Assembly: GCF_001422445.1 (NCBI RefSeq)
Contig: NZ_LMNA01000030.1
Location: 231 to 64,230 of the forward strand
Source: Pseudorhodoferax sp. Leaf274
Lineage (GTDB): Bacteria; Pseudomonadota; Gammaproteobacteria; Burkholderiales; Burkholderiaceae_C
DNA: 64,000 bases
Direction: 5' to 3'
Notes under the pieces: model-generated
What the model was told of the DNA's origin: nothing
Database searches by the model: none
What the model saw: only the letters and a program-made list of their open reading frames with translations
Position numbers and translations under genes: made by a program
Shown here: positions 8,832-16,280 of the stretch, in pieces
Layout: each line of letters opens with the position of its first letter
Numbering within the stretch: the stretch's first letter is position 1

Positions 8832-10610
8832 ATGCCGCTCACGCTGGAGCAACTCAACGCCGCCACGCAGGCCGACTTCGTCGCCTTGCTGGAAGGCACC
8901 TACGAACACTCGCCCTGGGTCGCCGAGGGCGCCTGGGCGGCGCGGCCGTTCGCCTCGCTGCCCGCGCTCAAGCACGCACTGGCCGAGTCCGTGCGCCGCG
9001 CCGGGCGCGAGCAGCAGATGGCGCTGGTGCGCGCCCACCCGGAGCTGGCGGGCAAGGGCATGGCCAGCAACACGCTGACGGCCGAGTCGACCCACGAGCA
9101 GGGCAAGGCGGGCCTGACCCAGTGCACGCCCGATGAGCTTGCGCTGATCGGCCAGCTCAACGCGGCGTACAACGCGCGCTTCGGCTTCCCGTTCATCATG
9201 CCCGTGCGCGGGCCGCGCGGCACCGGCCTGTCCAAGCAGCAGATCATCGCCACGGTGCAGCGCCGGCTGCACCACCATCCCGACTACGAATTCGCCGAGG
9301 CGCTGCGGGCCATCCACCGCATCGCCGAGATCCGGCTGGACGACAAGTTCGGCCAGACGCCCGTGCTGGGCAACCTGGTCTGGGACTGGGCCGAGCAGCT
9401 GGCCGTGCACACCGACCCCGGCTACGCCGAGCGCGGCGAACTCACCGTCACCTACCTCACCGACGCCCACCGCGCCTGCGCCGCGCAGCTGGCCACCTGG
9501 ATGCGCGAGGACTGCGGCTTCGACGAGGTGTCGATCGACGCGGTGGGCAACGTGGTCGGCATCTACCACGGCACGGACCGCAAGGCCCCGCGCCTGCTCA
9601 CGGGCAGCCACTACGACACCGTGCGCAACGGCGGCAAGTACGACGGCCGGCTCGGCATCCTGGTGCCCATGGCCTGCGTGCGCGAACTGCACCGCGCGGG
9701 CCGGCGCCTGCCCTACGGCTTCGAGGTCGTCGGCTTCGCGGAGGAAGAAGGCCAGCGCTACAAGGCCGTGTTCCTGGGCTCGGGCGCGCTCACTGGCGAC
9801 TTCGACCCGGCCTGGCTGGACCAGCAGGACGCCGACGGCATCAGCATGCGCGCGGCCATCGCGCACGCCGGCCTGCGCGCCGAGGACATCGCCGGCCTGC
9901 AGCGCGACGCGTCGCGGTACCAGGGCTTCGTCGAGGTGCACATCGAGCAGGGCCCCGTGCTCAACGAGATCGACCTGCCGCTGGGCATCGTCACCTCGAT
10001 CAACGGCAGCGTGCGCTACGTGGGCGAGGTTGTTGGCATGGCCAGCCACGCAGGCACCACGCCGATGGACCGGCGCCGCGACGCGGCCGCGGCCGTGGCC
10101 GAGCTCGTGCTGTTCATGGAAAAGCGCGCCGCGGCCGAGCCGCACCTGGTCGCCACCGTGGGCATGCTCGAAGTGCCGAACGGTTCGATCAACGTGGTGC
10201 CGGGGCGCTGCAAATTCAGCCTGGACATCCGCGCCACCACCAACGACGCGCGCGACGCCTGCGAGCGCGACGTGCTGGCCGAACTGCGTGCCATCTGCGA
10301 ACGCCGCGGCGTGCACCACCAGGTCGAGCAGACCATGCGCGCCTCGGCCGCGCCCAGCGCGGCCGGCTGGCAGCACCGCTGGGAGCGTGCCGTGCAGGCC
10401 CTGGGCCTGCCGCTGTACCGCATGCCCAGCGGCGCCGGCCACGATGCCATGAAGCTGCACGAGCGCATGCCCCAGGCCATGCTGTTCGTGCGCGGCGAGA
10501 ACGCCGGCATCAGCCACAACCCGCTGGAATCGACCACCAACCACGACATGGAACTCAGCGTGCGCGCGTTCCAGAACCTTCTCGACCAACTCGCGAGCGA
10601 ACAACGATGA
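8832..10610 (+). CDS. uraD-allC: bifunctional OHCU decarboxylase / allantoate amidohydrolase
   Basis: This is a 592-residue two-domain enzyme. Residues 1-165 are a complete OHCU decarboxylase: the R-A-H-P-E-L-A-G-K-G motif holds catalytic His69, and TLTAESTHEQ follows near 81-90. Residues 175-592 are an M20-type allantoate amidohydrolase. Its metal-site motifs are GSHYDTVRNGGKYDG, E-E-E-G-Q-R, HIEQGPVLNE and AGTTPMDRRRDA, with a C-terminal SHNPLEST block. The first domain makes S-allantoin from OHCU. The second cleaves allantoate two steps later, so PuuE (2 nt upstream) acts in between. No stop or frameshift lies in the linker. The ATG at 8832 is the only start matching UraD; the longer open frame upstream is spurious. 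The gene overlaps the next ATG by 4 nt. Confidence 0.94.
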   Translation: MPLTLEQLNAATQADFVALLEGTYEHSPWVAEGAWAARPFASLPALKHALAESVRRAGREQQMALVRAHPELAGKGMASNTLTAESTHEQGKAGLTQCTPDELALIGQLNAAYNARFGFPFIMPVRGPRGTGLSKQQIIATVQRRLHHHPDYEFAEALRAIHRIAEIRLDDKFGQTPVLGNLVWDWAEQLAVHTDPGYAERGELTVTYLTDAHRACAAQLATWMREDCGFDEVSIDAVGNVVGIYHGTDRKAPRLLTGSHYDTVRNGGKYDGRLGILVPMACVRELHRAGRRLPYGFEVVGFAEEEGQRYKAVFLGSGALTGDFDPAWLDQQDADGISMRAAIAHAGLRAEDIAGLQRDASRYQGFVEVHIEQGPVLNEIDLPLGIVTSINGSVRYVGEVVGMASHAGTTPMDRRRDAAAAVAELVLFMEKRAAAEPHLVATVGMLEVPNGSINVVPGRCKFSLDIRATTNDARDACERDVLAELRAICERRGVHHQVEQTMRASAAPSAAGWQHRWERAVQALGLPLYRMPSGAGHDAMKLHERMPQAMLFVRGENAGISHNPLESTTNHDMELSVRAFQNLLDQLASEQR

Positions 10611-11845
10611 CCACGAACACCACCTACGAGCTTCTCGACCGCTGGGTCGACGCGCATTTCGACGAGCAGGTCGGCTTCCTGCAGGCCCTGGTGCAGGTGC
10701 CCACCGACACGCCGCCCGGCAACAACACGCCGCACGCCGTGCGCACGGCCGCGCTGCTGAAGGACTTCGGCTTCGAGGCGCAGGCGCACGAGGTGCCGGC
10801 CGCGACCGTGCAGGCGCATGGCCTGGAGTCGATCACCAACCTGGTGGTGCAGCGCCGCTACGGCAAGGGTGGCCGTGTCGTCGCACTCAATGCCCACGGC
10901 GACGTGGTGCCGCCCGGCGAAGGCTGGACGCGCAAGCCCTACGGCGGCGAGGTCGTGGACGGCAAGCTCTACGGCCGTGCAGCGGCCGTCAGCAAGTGCG
11001 ATTTCTCCACCTTCAGCTTCGCCACGCGCGCGCTGGAGGCGGCCGGCGTGCCGCTGGCCGGCGGCGTGGACCTGCTGTTCACCTACGACGAGGAATTCGG
11101 CGGCGAGCTCGGCCCGGCCTGGCTGCTCGAGAAGGGCCTGACCAAGCCCGACCTGGAGATCGCGGCCGGCTTCAGCTACCAGGTGGTGACGGCGCACAAC
11201 GGCTGCCTGCAACTGGAGGTCACGGTGCACGGCAAGATGGGCCACGCGGCCGTGCCCGAGACCGCGGTGGACGCGCTGCAGGCCGCCAACCGCATCCTGA
11301 CCGCGCTGTACGCCGAGAACGGCGAGCTGCGCAAGACCAAGAGCGCGGTCGAGGGCATCAACCACGGCTACATCAACGTGGGCCAGATCAACGGCGGCAC
11401 CAACACCAACGTGGTGCCCGGCAAGGTCGTGCTCAAGGTGGACCGCCGCATGATCCCCGAGGAAGACCCGGTGGCGGTCGAAGCCCGCCTGCGCGGTCTG
11501 ATCGAGCAGGCCGCTGCAGGCCAGGCCGGCATCAGCGTGGAGATCAAGCGCCTGCTGATGGCCCATGCCATGAAGCCCCTGGCCGGCAATGCGCCCCTGG
11601 TCGAGTCGCTGTGCAGCCACGCCACCGCGCTGTTCGGCGAGCCCGTGAAGGCCTCGGGCACGCCGCTGTACACCGACGCCCGGCTGTTCAGCGAGCGCGG
11701 CATTCCGGCCGTGATCTACGGCGCCGGCCCGCGCACGGTGCTCGAGTCCAACGCCAAGCGCGCCGACGAGCACATCGTGCTGGAAGACCTGCGCCGCGCC
11801 ACCAAGGTGGTGGCGCGCACGCTGTTCGACCTGCTCAAGGCGTGA
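10607..11845 (+). CDS. M20 family (ArgE/DapE-like) hydrolase homologue with altered metal site
   Basis: This is a 412-residue M20-fold protein that overlaps the UraD-AllC gene by ATGA. The first-metal motif is seen (LNAHGDVVPP), as are the catalytic-acid region TYDEEFGGE and the lid-domain His (GKMGHAAVPE). Other expected ligands differ. The usual bridging Asp in GRGxxD is Val (GRAAAVSK). The usual Glu of the GEP motif is Gly (AAGFSYQ). The usual C-terminal His before x-x-D-E is Lys (NAKRADEH). It may be a divergent subfamily with a different metal site, or inactive. Translational coupling suggests a role on ureidoglycolate, ureidoglycine or a carbamoyl amino acid, but the substrate is unknown. 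Confidence 0.75.
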   Translation: MTTNTTYELLDRWVDAHFDEQVGFLQALVQVPTDTPPGNNTPHAVRTAALLKDFGFEAQAHEVPAATVQAHGLESITNLVVQRRYGKGGRVVALNAHGDVVPPGEGWTRKPYGGEVVDGKLYGRAAAVSKCDFSTFSFATRALEAAGVPLAGGVDLLFTYDEEFGGELGPAWLLEKGLTKPDLEIAAGFSYQVVTAHNGCLQLEVTVHGKMGHAAVPETAVDALQAANRILTALYAENGELRKTKSAVEGINHGYINVGQINGGTNTNVVPGKVVLKVDRRMIPEEDPVAVEARLRGLIEQAAAGQAGISVEIKRLLMAHAMKPLAGNAPLVESLCSHATALFGEPVKASGTPLYTDARLFSERGIPAVIYGAGPRTVLESNAKRADEHIVLEDLRRATKVVARTLFDLLKA

Positions 11846-12078
11846 TCCAGATCAAGGCCTGCAGGTCCTTCTGCGCGTTCCCCGGCCACCCGGCCATCGT
11901 GAAGGGCATGCTGGCGCCGGCCCAGTAGTCCGGCGCCGTGCGGTGCAAGCGGCTGCGGGCCTGGCCCGCGCATAAGCTTGCGCGAAAAGCTTCGTTGGGC
12001 TGGCGCTGCTTGCTTCGAACAATGGCCCGCTGCGTGCCCAGCACCGCCGCCGGCGGTGGCGGCGCGCCAGGAGCCCGC

Positions 12079-12675
12079 ATGTCCGATCTCTCACCGCTGT
12101 CCGATGCCGCGCTGGACCGCCTGTTCCGCCAGGCCCGCACGGTGCATGCCTTCCAGCCCGTGCCCGTGCCCGACGCCACGCTGCACCAGCTGTACGACCT
12201 GCTCAAGTGGGGCCCGACGGCCTTCAACGCCCAGCCCGCGCGCTACGTGTTCGTGCGCAGCGCCGAGGCCAAGGCCAGGCTGCTGCCTGCCGTGTCCAAG
12301 GGCAACCTGCAGCAGACCCAATCGGCCGCCGTGACCGTGATCGTGGCGCAGGACCGGCGCTTCCAGGACCATCTGCCCACGCAGTTCCCGGCCTACGACG
12401 CCAAGCCGCTGTTCGACGGCAACGCGCAGCTGGCCGACACCACGGCGCTGCGCAACGCCAGCCTGCAGGGCGCCTACCTGATCCTGGCGGCGCGTGCGCT
12501 GGGTCTGGACGCCGGCCCGCAGTCGGGCTTCGACGCCAAGGCCGTGGACGCGGCCTTCTTCCCCGATGGCCGCTGGCAGAGCAACTTCCTCGTGAACCTG
12601 GGCGTGGCCGACCACGGCGCCACGTTTGCACGCGGCCCGCGCCTGCCGTTCGACGAAGCCGCGAGGATCGTGTGA
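12079..12675 (+). CDS. rutE: malonic semialdehyde reductase/nitroreductase family protein, RutE-like
   Basis: This is a 198-residue FMN-binding nitroreductase-fold protein. RutE reduces malonic semialdehyde to 3-hydroxypropionate in the Rut pyrimidine pathway. RutE-like stretches are [17 protein letters not shown] near residue 16, [16 protein letters not shown] near 46, [13 protein letters not shown] near 141 and NFLVNLG near 174. A CAGGAG Shine-Dalgarno sequence is 5-6 nt upstream of the ATG. The gene overlaps the following LLM monooxygenase by one base (TGATG). No rutA, rutB or rutD is visible in the window. The protein may therefore act on a different aldehyde, or provide reduced flavin to the monooxygenase. 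The symbol is by similarity only. Confidence 0.8.
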   Translation: MSDLSPLSDAALDRLFRQARTVHAFQPVPVPDATLHQLYDLLKWGPTAFNAQPARYVFVRSAEAKARLLPAVSKGNLQQTQSAAVTVIVAQDRRFQDHLPTQFPAYDAKPLFDGNAQLADTTALRNASLQGAYLILAARALGLDAGPQSGFDAKAVDAAFFPDGRWQSNFLVNLGVADHGATFARGPRLPFDEAARIV

Positions 12676-14027
12676 TGGCACAACGCAAGCTTCGCCTGGG
12701 CGCCTTCATCATGGCCACGGGCCACCACATCGCGGCCTGGCGGCACCCGGGCTCGCAGATCGACTCGGGCGTCAACATCGACCACTACATCGAGGTCGCG
12801 CAGACGGCCGAGCGCGGGCTCTTCGACCAGGTCTTCGTGGCCGACAGCCCCGGCATCGGCTTCCGCGGCGACGAGGAGGCGCTGCGCCGCCAGGGCCGCG
12901 TGTCCTACTTCGAACCCGTCACGCTGTGGGCCGCGCTGTCGGCCGTCACCAAGCACATCGGCTTCGTCGCCACGGCCTCGACCACCTACGAAGACCCCTA
13001 CCTGCTGGCGCGCAAGTTCGCCTCGCTGGACCACATCAGCAAGGGCCGCGCGGCCTGGAACGTGGTGACCACCAGCGCCGACAACGTGCACGGCAACTTC
13101 GGCCTGGATGCGCACCCCGATCCGGCCCTGCGGTACGAGCGCGCGCACGAGTTCGTGCAGGTGGTCAAGGGCCTGTGGGACAGCTTCGAGGACGACGCCT
13201 TCGTGCGCGACGCGGGCTCGGGCGTGTACTTCGACCCGGCCAGGCTGCATGCGTTGAACCACGTGGGCAAGCACTTCAAGGTCAAGGGCCCGCTGAACCT
13301 GGAGCGCCCGCCGCAGGGCTACCCCGTGATCGTGCAGGCCGGCTCGTCCGAAGACGGCAAGGAACTGGCCGCCGCCACGGCCGAGGCCATCTTCACGGCC
13401 TGGACCAGCCTGGCGGAGGCCCAGGCCTTCTACCGCGACGTCAAGGGCCGCATGGCCAAGTATGGCCGCCGGCCCGAGCAACTGCTGGTGCTGCCCGGCA
13501 TCTCCCCCGTGATCGGCCGCACCGAGGAGGAGGCGCAGGCCAAGTGGGCCGAGCTGCAATCGCTGATCCATCCCGCGGTGGGCCTGGCCGCGATCGCGCC
13601 GTTCTGGCCCGGCGAGGACCTCGCCCGCTGGGATTTGGACGCGCCGCCGCCGTACATCCCCGAAGCGCCGAAGGGCATCCAGAGCCGTACCCAGGTGGTG
13701 CTGGAACTGGCGCGGCGCGAGCGCTTCACGGTGCGCCAGCTCTACGAGTACCTGGCAGGCGCCCGCGGCCACTGGGTCGTGGTGGGCACGCCGGCGCAGA
13801 TCGCCGACCGCATGCAGGAGTGGTTCGAGAACGGCGCTGCCGATGGCTTCAACGTGATGCCGCCCGTGCTGCCGGCCTCGCTGAACGAGTTCGTCGACCT
13901 GGTGGTGCCCGAGCTTCAGCGGCGCGGCCTGTTCCGCACGGCCTACGAGGGCCGCACGCTGCGCGAGAACCTGGGGCTGGAGCGGCCAGCCAACGCGTTC
14001 GCGCAGGCGCAGCGGCAGGCGGCTTGA
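12675..14027 (+). CDS. LLM class flavin-dependent monooxygenase, NtaA/SnaA/DmoA type
   Basis: This is a 450-residue bacterial luciferase-like TIM-barrel flavoprotein of the NtaA/SnaA/SoxA group, two-component monooxygenases that use FMNH2 supplied by a partner. Family stretches are GAFIMATGHHIAAWRHP at residues 9-25, the Y-F-E-P-V-T-L block near 80, DHISKGRAAWNVVTTS near 120, and GSSEDGKELAAATAEAIF near 223. Known members attack N-substituted carboxylates, dimethyl sulfide or polycyclic thiophenes, so the substrate cannot be read from sequence. The one-base overlap with the RutE-like reductase implies they work together. Proximity to ureide genes suggests an N-containing substrate (inference). 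The downstream gene is convergent, 39 nt away. Confidence 0.87.
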   Translation: MAQRKLRLGAFIMATGHHIAAWRHPGSQIDSGVNIDHYIEVAQTAERGLFDQVFVADSPGIGFRGDEEALRRQGRVSYFEPVTLWAALSAVTKHIGFVATASTTYEDPYLLARKFASLDHISKGRAAWNVVTTSADNVHGNFGLDAHPDPALRYERAHEFVQVVKGLWDSFEDDAFVRDAGSGVYFDPARLHALNHVGKHFKVKGPLNLERPPQGYPVIVQAGSSEDGKELAAATAEAIFTAWTSLAEAQAFYRDVKGRMAKYGRRPEQLLVLPGISPVIGRTEEEAQAKWAELQSLIHPAVGLAAIAPFWPGEDLARWDLDAPPPYIPEAPKGIQSRTQVVLELARRERFTVRQLYEYLAGARGHWVVVGTPAQIADRMQEWFENGAADGFNVMPPVLPASLNEFVDLVVPELQRRGLFRTAYEGRTLRENLGLERPANAFAQAQRQAA

Positions 14028-14066
14028 GGCGGCCTGTTGCCGCGGCTGGCGGCGCACAGGCGGCCG

Positions 14067-15032
14067 CTAGGCGGCGGCCGTGATGCCCGCCGCCTGCGTT
14101 CGGATCCAGCGCCGGAACGCCGTCAGCGGCGGGTACCAGGCCCGGTTGGCGGCGCAGGCCAGGTAGTAGCGCCCGGCGCTGCGGCAGCGCACGTCGACGG
14201 CCGGCACCAGGCTGCCGCGCGCCAGTTCTTCCTGGAACAGGAACTCCGGCAGCAGCGCCACGCCCAGGCCGGCCGCGGCCGCCTGCATGGCGGTGGCGAA
14301 CTGGTCGGTGCTGACGGACGTGCCGGCGCGCTGCGCGCTGCGGTGCTGGGCACCCTGGGGCGGACCGGCGGCGGCCATTCCTGCATCGGCATGCAAGGCC
14401 AGGCCCTGGCCTTCGAACCATTCGGCCCAGGCCTGCGGGCGCGAGGCCAGGTGCAGCAGCGGCGCGCCGAGCAGGTCGGCCGGTGCCGCGAAGCCGTGTT
14501 GCGCCTTGAGCGCGCGCGAGCAGGCGGGCACCACGGTCTCCTCGAACAGGAAGTCGAGCTCGGCGCGCGGCCACTCGGGCGCACCGTAGTGCAGGGCGGC
14601 GTCCACGCCGTCGGTCTCCATGTTGAAGGGCTCCAGCCGCGTCACGAGGTTCAGCGTCACGCCGGGGTTCTGCTGCGTGAAGTCGGGCAGCAGCGGCGCG
14701 AGCCAGCGCGTGCCCATGGTGGGCAGGATGGCCAGCGTGAGCGTGCCGGCGTCCGGGCTGGCCTTCAGGCGCAGCGTGGCGTGGGAGATGGCGCGCAAGG
14801 CCTGCCGCACCTCCGCCGCATAGGCCTCGCCGGCGGGGGTCAGGCGCACGGTCTGGCGCTCGCGGGCGAACAGCTCGACGCCGACGATCTCCTCCAGTGC
14901 GCGGATCTGCCGGCTCACGGCGCTCTGGGTCAGGCTCAGCTCGTCGGCGGCCGCGGTGAACTTCTGCAACCGGGCGCAGGCCTCGAAGGCCACCAGCAGG
15001 CCCATGGAGGGGAGATATTTCCGTGCGTGCAT
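14067..15032 (-). CDS. LysR family regulator, GcvA-like, divergent from the tctC-D2HGDH-hglS operon
   Basis: This is a 321-residue LysR protein of the GcvA/AmpR-like subgroup. The N-terminal block Y-L-P-S-M-G-L-L-V-A-F-E-A is followed by the helix-turn-helix FTAAADELSLTQSAVSRQI near residues 25-43. The effector domain contains ILPTMGTRWLAPLLPDF near 96 and GVALLPEFLFQEE near 260. The ATG at 15032 was chosen because homology begins there. The frame stays open for 51 more codons into the divergent promoter region. A perfect 9-bp inverted repeat lies 115 nt upstream. The most likely target is the divergent operon at 15276-19114. Confidence 0.88.
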   Translation of the reverse strand: MHARKYLPSMGLLVAFEACARLQKFTAAADELSLTQSAVSRQIRALEEIVGVELFARERQTVRLTPAGEAYAAEVRQALRAISHATLRLKASPDAGTLTLAILPTMGTRWLAPLLPDFTQQNPGVTLNLVTRLEPFNMETDGVDAALHYGAPEWPRAELDFLFEETVVPACSRALKAQHGFAAPADLLGAPLLHLASRPQAWAEWFEGQGLALHADAGMAAAGPPQGAQHRSAQRAGTSVSTDQFATAMQAAAAGLGVALLPEFLFQEELARGSLVPAVDVRCRSAGRYYLACAANRAWYPPLTAFRRWIRTQAAGITAAA

Positions 15033-15147
15033 GAACTGGTGTGCGCTGAGGCCGACCGCCCAGGCGCCAGAAACGGCGCGCGCCGAGAGGGGATTTGATG
15101 AGAGCCGCGCGATTCTAGCCACGGCGTTGCTACGTATTTCCCGCAAT

Positions 15148-15172
15148 GGTTCATTCTGGTTTGGAATGAACC
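15148..15172. promoter_or_regulatory. perfect 9-bp inverted repeat, likely LysR operator
   Basis: GGTTCATTC (15148-15156) and GAATGAACC (15164-15172) are perfect inverted arms around a 7-bp spacer, with an internal T-N11-A LysR core. The site lies in the 243-bp divergent region between the LysR gene at 14067-15032 and the tctC gene starting at 15276. That is the expected place for an operator controlling both. Confidence 0.6.
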
Positions 15173-15275
15173 TCTTCCGAAACATTGATTGATCTCTGGG
15201 CAGGTTGTCGCAACCATGCGTGGCTTTGCGGCGTGCCGCCTGCCGCTGCGCCACCGATTTCCGGAGCCCCCTTCG

Positions 15276-16280
15276 ATGACCCGATCCACCCTGTTCCAGA
15301 CCCTCCCGCGCAAGCATTTCCTCGCCACGCTGGCGCTGCTGGCCACCGGCCTCGCGGCGCCTGCGTGGGCCCAGGGCGACTACCCGAGCAAGCCCGTCAA
15401 GCTGGTCGTGCCCTTTTCGCCGGGCGGCAACACCGACCTCATCGCGCGCATGCTGGCGCAGGGCCTGGGCGAGCAGTTGGGCCAGCCCGTGATCGTGGAG
15501 AACCTGGCGGGCGCCAACGGCTCCATCGGCGCCAGCCGCGTCGCAGGCGCCCCCAACGACGGCTACACGCTGCTGTTCGGCACGGCCGGCACCCAGGCCA
15601 TCAACCAGAGCCTGTACCGCAACCTGGGCGAGAAGAACCTGGCCGACTACGAGTACGTGGCGCTCGTGACCAGCATCCCCAACGTGCTGGTCGTCAATGA
15701 AAGCAAGACGCCGGTGCGCACGGTGGCCGACTTCGTGGCGGCCGAGCGCAAGCGTGGCGCCGGCCTGAGCTATGGCTCGCCGGGCACGGGCTCGACGGTG
15801 CACCTGTCGGGCGAGCTGTTCAAGACCGCCACCAAACTGGACCTGCTGCACGTGCCCTACAAGGGCAGCGCACCGGCGCTGACCGACCTCATGGGCGGGC
15901 AGATCGACTTCATCTTCGAGAACGTCACGCCTGCGCTGCCGTTCGTGCAGTCGGGCAAGCTGCGCGCGCTGGCCGTGACCTCGGCCGAGCGCCTGCCCGC
16001 GCTGCCCAACGTGCCGACCATGAAGGAGAGCGGCTACCCCGACTTCGTGACGGCCACCTGGAACGGCGTGCTGGCGCCCAAGGGCACGGCACCGGCCATC
16101 CTCAAGCGGCTGCAGGACGCCACGCTCAAGGTGGCCGGCAGCGCCGACTTCAAGACCCGCGTGACGGCGCTGGGCGGCGAGGTGCGCCTGCTCGAGTCCA
16201 CCGCGTTCCGCGACTTCACGCGCACCGAGTACCAGCACTGGGGCGCCATCATCAAGAACGCCGGCGTGACGGTGCAATGA
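15276..16280 (+). CDS. tripartite tricarboxylate transporter (Bug/TctC) binding protein
   Basis: This is a 334-residue periplasmic binding protein of the TctC/Bug family. A signal peptide (about residues 1-29, ending APAWAQ) is followed by the mature start GDYPSKPVKLVVPFSPGGNTD. VIVENLAGANGSIG and LLHVPYKGSAPALTDLMGG are also family signatures. Bug proteins bind carboxylates such as citrate, glutamate or nicotinate. No TctA or TctB membrane subunit is nearby. The stop overlaps the next gene's ATG (ATGA), so it is translationally coupled to a D-2-hydroxyglutarate dehydrogenase-like gene and an HglS homologue. Its ligand may therefore be a C5-C6 dicarboxylate (inference). Confidence 0.9.
   Translation: MTRSTLFQTLPRKHFLATLALLATGLAAPAWAQGDYPSKPVKLVVPFSPGGNTDLIARMLAQGLGEQLGQPVIVENLAGANGSIGASRVAGAPNDGYTLLFGTAGTQAINQSLYRNLGEKNLADYEYVALVTSIPNVLVVNESKTPVRTVADFVAAERKRGAGLSYGSPGTGSTVHLSGELFKTATKLDLLHVPYKGSAPALTDLMGGQIDFIFENVTPALPFVQSGKLRALAVTSAERLPALPNVPTMKESGYPDFVTATWNGVLAPKGTAPAILKRLQDATLKVAGSADFKTRVTALGGEVRLLESTAFRDFTRTEYQHWGAIIKNAGVTVQ

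Noticed and set aside
6429-10610. 1393-codon frame that would join an unknown N-terminus to UraD-AllC
   Set aside because: The part before 8832 overlaps the LysR, GntR and puuE genes in other frames and has no family similarity; homology begins at the ATG at 8832.
11846-12078. Possible small gene or gene remnant between the M20 gene and the RutE-like gene
   Set aside because: Short frames exist on both strands, but none has a convincing start, codon pattern or family similarity; I treat it as intergenic.
12079-12675. Evidence for a full Rut pyrimidine pathway
   Set aside because: Only the RutE-like protein is present; the neighbouring monooxygenase is of the NtaA group, not RutA, and rutB, rutC, rutD and rutF are absent.
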